Assembly (NCBI GenBank): GCA_900088475.1
Contig: FLMG01004170.1
Span: forward strand, 1 to 33,735
Direction: 5' to 3'
Length of the DNA stretch: 33,735 bases
DNA from: Hyphochytrium catenoides
Lineage: Eukaryota; Sar; Hyphochytriomycetes; Hyphochytriales; Hyphochytriaceae
The stretch's first letter is position 1. The number at the start of each line of letters is the position of its first letter. The position numbers and the translations under genes were made by a program. The notes beneath the pieces are model-generated. The model was not told the DNA's origin, made no database searches, and was given only the letters and a program-made list of their open reading frames with translations. Shown here in pieces: positions 32,431-33,735 of this stretch.

Positions 32431-33512
32431 CCCACCCGACGGTCTTGCTGACAAGTGTCATAAGGTCCGCTTCTAGAGATGCCTCTGATGGCGCATCTTT
32501 CACCTTCTCTCCCCCCGAGGGCACATTGAACCGTCGCGCCATCGCTCTTCCTCGAAGTATTTCCTTGATCTCCATCTTCTTCTCCAACTCTGAGAGCTGC
32601 TTCTGAGTACGGACACGGAGAGAACGAGCAAGAGGGCCCTCGCCTTCTAGAATAGCAAAGCTGAAAGGAAGAAAGCGAGAAGTAAGCCAATATATATATA
32701 GGACTCACCAGACTACCTGCTCCATCTCTCTCTCTCTCTCTCTCATTCTCTCTCTCTCTTCGTTCCCGCGCTCTCTGCCTCTCTGTACCCTGGTCTTGCT
32801 CAATTTTTCTGTACCGGCAGGACTTTCTTGTTCCTCTCCTCTTACGTCTCCTTGTTCGTATGCCTCTATTTCTCCCTCTATATATAACAAACAGCGGTCC
32901 CTCTCTCCCGACTGAATCTCTCTCTCTCATCTCTCTTTCTCTTCTGCCCACTTTCTCCCTTCTAGATGTACATTGAATCCGTCTCCGGACCATGGCTACG
33001 TACCACTCTCGATAAGCTCGGAACTCTTCTGGTCTCAGCTGCATGAGAGACACTTCATCTGCCGCCTGGGCATGTGCCTTTCAAACGGAGACGAAAGAGA
33101 GTGAGCAGCAATCTCAGCAGCTATCTTTGGTATATAACCTTGCTGCCTCTCCAGTCTCTCTTTCTCTCTCTCTCTCTCTTCTTCTCTCTCTGATGTCCGT
33201 ACCTGCCAGTTTAGGAAATATTGCATGTGATCCCAGACGCCGAAGAGTCCTCTCAAAGTGTCAGGCTGAAGAGTGAGCGGGACATTTTTTATAGAGAGAG
33301 AAACCTTCACCAGCTTCAAAATTGGAGGAGAGAGACCGACAAGGAAATGCTGCGGACGCAGAAGACCCTGGAAGACGGGAGGCATCTCCACTCTTAGGTC
33401 CAACCGCATTGGCCGCAGAGCGTAAAAGTGTCTCTCCACTTTCTCCCTCTCTCTCTCGTTCTCCAGATCAATGGCTCGGTTCTCATAGTCAACCAAAATG
33501 ACCGCAAGATCC
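18437..33512 (-). CDS. VPS13: VPS13-family lipid-transfer protein with EF-hands and C2 (5' partial)
   Basis: A bridge-like lipid-transfer protein of the VPS13 family, which moves phospholipids between membranes at contact sites. Reading 5' to 3' on the minus strand, exons are 33203-33512; one or more uncertain exons between 32705 and 33150 (one ends at 33004 if its GTACGT donor is used); 32436-32660; 31957-32217; 31413-31811; 31018-31193; 30095-30868; 28923-29823; 28259-28802; 27916-27967; 27539-27636; 27241-27333; 26815-26937; 24590-26518; 24254-24436; 23842-24011; 23401-23735; 23101-23287; 22792-23000; 22493-22601; 22130-22341; 21709-21852; 21452-21589; 21112-21261; 20679-20905; 20205-20444; 19848-20063; 19323-19658; 18437-19132.

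From 32660 onward every junction is GT-AG and reading phase is consistent, giving about 3,150 residues. Family signatures include LEKKMEIKEILRGRAMARR, YYNASVKAMEPFIEPYG, repeated N.T motifs of the VAB module, the D-D-x8-YPLVFVP segment and GDPMGFVHD. Unusual parts are three EF-hand loops, long charged insertions, a C2-like domain in place of the usual C-terminal PH domain, and an acidic tail. The start codon lies beyond the right edge. Acceptor choice at 31193 and 22341 is provisional. Confidence 0.95.
19848..20905 (-). other. VPS13: VPS13: ATG2_C-like amphipathic region
   Basis: Exons 20679-20905, 20205-20444 and 19848-20063 encode WYKVVGSVELLGDPMGFVHD, a Gly/Ala/Lys-rich helical stretch, and KGTAKGLVTFAASPFVGILGAGEKV. 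The VGS..LLGDPMGFV and the G..KG.....SPFVGIL segments are the VPS13/ATG2 C-terminal pattern that in other members binds lipid droplets or membranes through amphipathic helices. Confidence 0.85.
21112..22601 (-). other. VPS13: VPS13: APT1-like region
   Basis: Five exons (22493-22601, 22130-22341, 21709-21852, 21452-21589, 21112-21261) encode a beta strand series with LGVTVNIIDSRPRELLTVYLEDL, HHMEI followed by DD and YPLVFVPK, then ADYLLTVANIFMRIVP and RRQLYINALFLKAF. The equivalents in VPS13 are the g.SlI...p.EL segment and the iDNQ....yPvvl motif. This part lies between the VAB module and the ATG2_C-like region, as in other members. Confidence 0.8.
24034..24060. repeat. (GA)n microsatellite in VPS13 intron
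   Basis: An almost pure GA run lies just upstream (in coding direction) of the exon ending at 24011, so the transcript reads (CU)n as part of the intron's pyrimidine tract region. Confidence 0.9.
26405..26440 (-). other. VPS13: VPS13: EF-hand loop 3 (non-canonical)
   Basis: The loop reads D-E-D-E-N-G-S-L-S-V-D-Q. Positions 1, 3, 5, 6, 7 and 8 fit an EF-hand, but position 12 is Gln instead of Glu, which usually weakens calcium binding. The preceding helix is QLCALFREE and the following one QVRDLLTGVY. A partner may lie about 60 residues on (EIPFRHFVSAI), but I see no clear second loop there. It opens exon 24590-26518. Confidence 0.75.
26981..27020. repeat. (GA)n microsatellite in VPS13 intron
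   Basis: GA run, slightly interrupted, in the intron between exons 27241-27333 and 26815-26937; reads (CU)n in the transcript, upstream of the acceptor. Confidence 0.85.
27916..28802 (-). other. VPS13: VPS13: YYN...EP..EP signature exons
   Basis: Exon 28259-28802 (acceptor ACTGAAAG, phase 2 in) encodes a hydrophobic segment, then a DVSLHDPRLPTGQSALRFSV stretch. The 52-base exon 27916-27967 encodes YYNASVKAMEPFIEPYG. The YYN followed by EPxxEP pattern is a hallmark of VPS13 proteins just before the VAB module. These two exons make the family identification firm. Confidence 0.9.
29750..29785 (-). other. VPS13: VPS13: EF-hand loop 2
   Basis: The loop reads D-E-D-N-S-G-D-I-S-L-Q-E, a fully canonical calcium-binding EF-hand (Asp1, Asp3, Ser5, Gly6, Asp7, Ile8, Glu12). 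It is flanked by VHEFFSVV and FLHFM helices. It lies at the 5' end of exon 28923-29823, about 30 residues downstream of loop 1 once the intron is removed, so the two form a standard EF-hand pair split by an intron. Confidence 0.9.
30144..30179 (-). other. VPS13: VPS13: EF-hand loop 1
   Basis: The loop reads D-K-N-E-T-G-S-L-T-R-E-E, with Asp1, Asn3, Thr5, Gly6, Ser7, hydrophobic Leu8 and Glu12 in canonical calcium-binding positions. A helix-like FREIFEDI precedes it and IKELLLRVM follows. It sits at the 3' end of exon 30095-30868, after a very Lys/Glu-rich stretch, and pairs with loop 2 encoded by the next exon. Confidence 0.88.
30961..30999. repeat. (GA)n microsatellite in VPS13 intron
   Basis: Interrupted GA run just downstream, in coding direction, of the exon ending at 31018; the GTACGA donor of that exon is followed closely by (CU)n in the transcript. 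Confidence 0.85.
31858..31884. repeat. (GA)n microsatellite in VPS13 intron
   Basis: Pure GA run in the short intron between exons 31957-32217 and 31413-31811. Confidence 0.9.
32405..32430. repeat. (GA)n microsatellite in VPS13 intron
   Basis: Pure GA run lying within a few bases of the GTGGGT donor of exon 32436-32660. Confidence 0.9.
32436..33512 (-). other. VPS13: VPS13: N-terminal (chorein-side) exons
   Basis: Exon 33203-33512 starts after a CCTTAG acceptor, in phase 0, and encodes DLAVILVDYENRAIDLENER through PDTLRGLFGVWDHMQYFLNWQ. This matches the part of VPS13 just after the chorein domain, where helices precede an REWW-type motif. That motif appears next as FRAYREW, ending at 33004 if a GTACGT donor is used; the open frame also continues past it. 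Exon 32436-32660 carries LSELEKKMEIKEILRGRAMARR, equivalent to the L..LE..L....I...R motif of VPS13. About 30 residues between REW and this exon cannot be placed with confidence. A 17-base exon at 32710-32725 or a longer one are both possible. Confidence 0.7.
32727..32760. repeat. (CT)n microsatellite, opposite polarity
   Basis: CT run on the plus strand, so GA in the VPS13 transcript. It is next to the candidate micro-exon near 32710-32725. Similar CT runs occur at 33158-33180 and at the right edge (33718-33735). These contrast with the GA polarity of nearly all downstream introns. Confidence 0.85.
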
Positions 33513-33735
33513 TAAGGAATAGACGTAACACACAGGGTTGAGTACAAAAGAAAACGGCGATCATCGTTCTCCTATGCAGCCTTTCTCTCTCTCCTTTCTC
33601 ATTTTCTCTCTCTTGCTCCTCTGTCTGTCTCTTTCTTCTCTCGATCTCCCTTTGTTAAACGTGCTTAGATTTGCCTTCCTGCAAATGCCTTTCCCATCGT
33701 GCCGACTTTGCTTCTTTTGCTCTCTCTCTCTCTCT

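Noticed and set aside
31953-33053. A 366-codon minus-strand ORF as one exon
   Set aside because: It joins the real FRAYREW exon, an out-of-frame copy of exon 32436-32660 and the real exon 31957-32217 through intronic Arg/Glu and Ser/Leu repeats. Splice signals and VPS13 motifs show three pieces in different frames.
1-33735. tRNA, rRNA and CRISPR searches
   Set aside because: By eye I found no cloverleaf with a GGTTC-type arm, no rRNA-like segment, and no array of identical repeats with regular unique spacers.

Overview
The window looks like nuclear DNA from a eukaryotic microbe, probably a protist. The reasons are a long gene split by roughly 28 short GT-AG introns, a two-exon esterase-like gene, abundant GA/CT microsatellites, large gene-poor stretches, and no bacterial operon structure. 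An algal or alveolate-like (for example chromerid-like) source is my guess. The sequence alone does not fix the lineage.

Left third (1-9.4 kb): the first 3 kb has no convincing gene, but carries a perfect 18-bp inverted repeat near 2.7 kb and one copy of a dispersed repeat. From about 3.8 to 7.18 kb lies a decayed gene for a large secreted or surface-type protein: a Pro-Thr-Gln-rich linker followed by four LamG/concanavalin-like repeats, broken by several frameshifts and in-frame stops. 7.18-9.4 kb has no gene I recognise.

Middle (9.4-16.8 kb): an intact, intronless, secreted subtilisin-like (S8) protease lies on the minus strand. It has a Pro-Thr-Ser tail encoded by a 12-bp minisatellite and a short Cys-containing C-terminus. 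Then come degenerate tandem repeats (11.1-12.7 kb), a doubtful small secreted-protein ORF, a second copy of the dispersed repeat (13.7-14.15 kb) and an AT-rich island (about 15.43-15.62 kb).

Right half (16.8-33.7 kb): a two-exon SGNH-hydrolase-like gene on the plus strand converges, with 277 bp between stop codons, on a VPS13-family bridge-like lipid-transfer protein gene on the minus strand. The VPS13 gene runs off the right edge (its extreme N-terminus is missing). I traced 28 exons in consistent reading phase, about 3,150 residues. The order is chorein-type N-terminal region, low-complexity and EF-hand insertions, the YYN...EP..EP segment, the VAB/SHR-BD module, APT1-like and ATG2_C-like regions, then a C2 domain and an acidic tail. 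Three EF-hand loops sit inside this VPS13, which suggests calcium control of a membrane-contact lipid transporter. This is the most interesting observation in the window.
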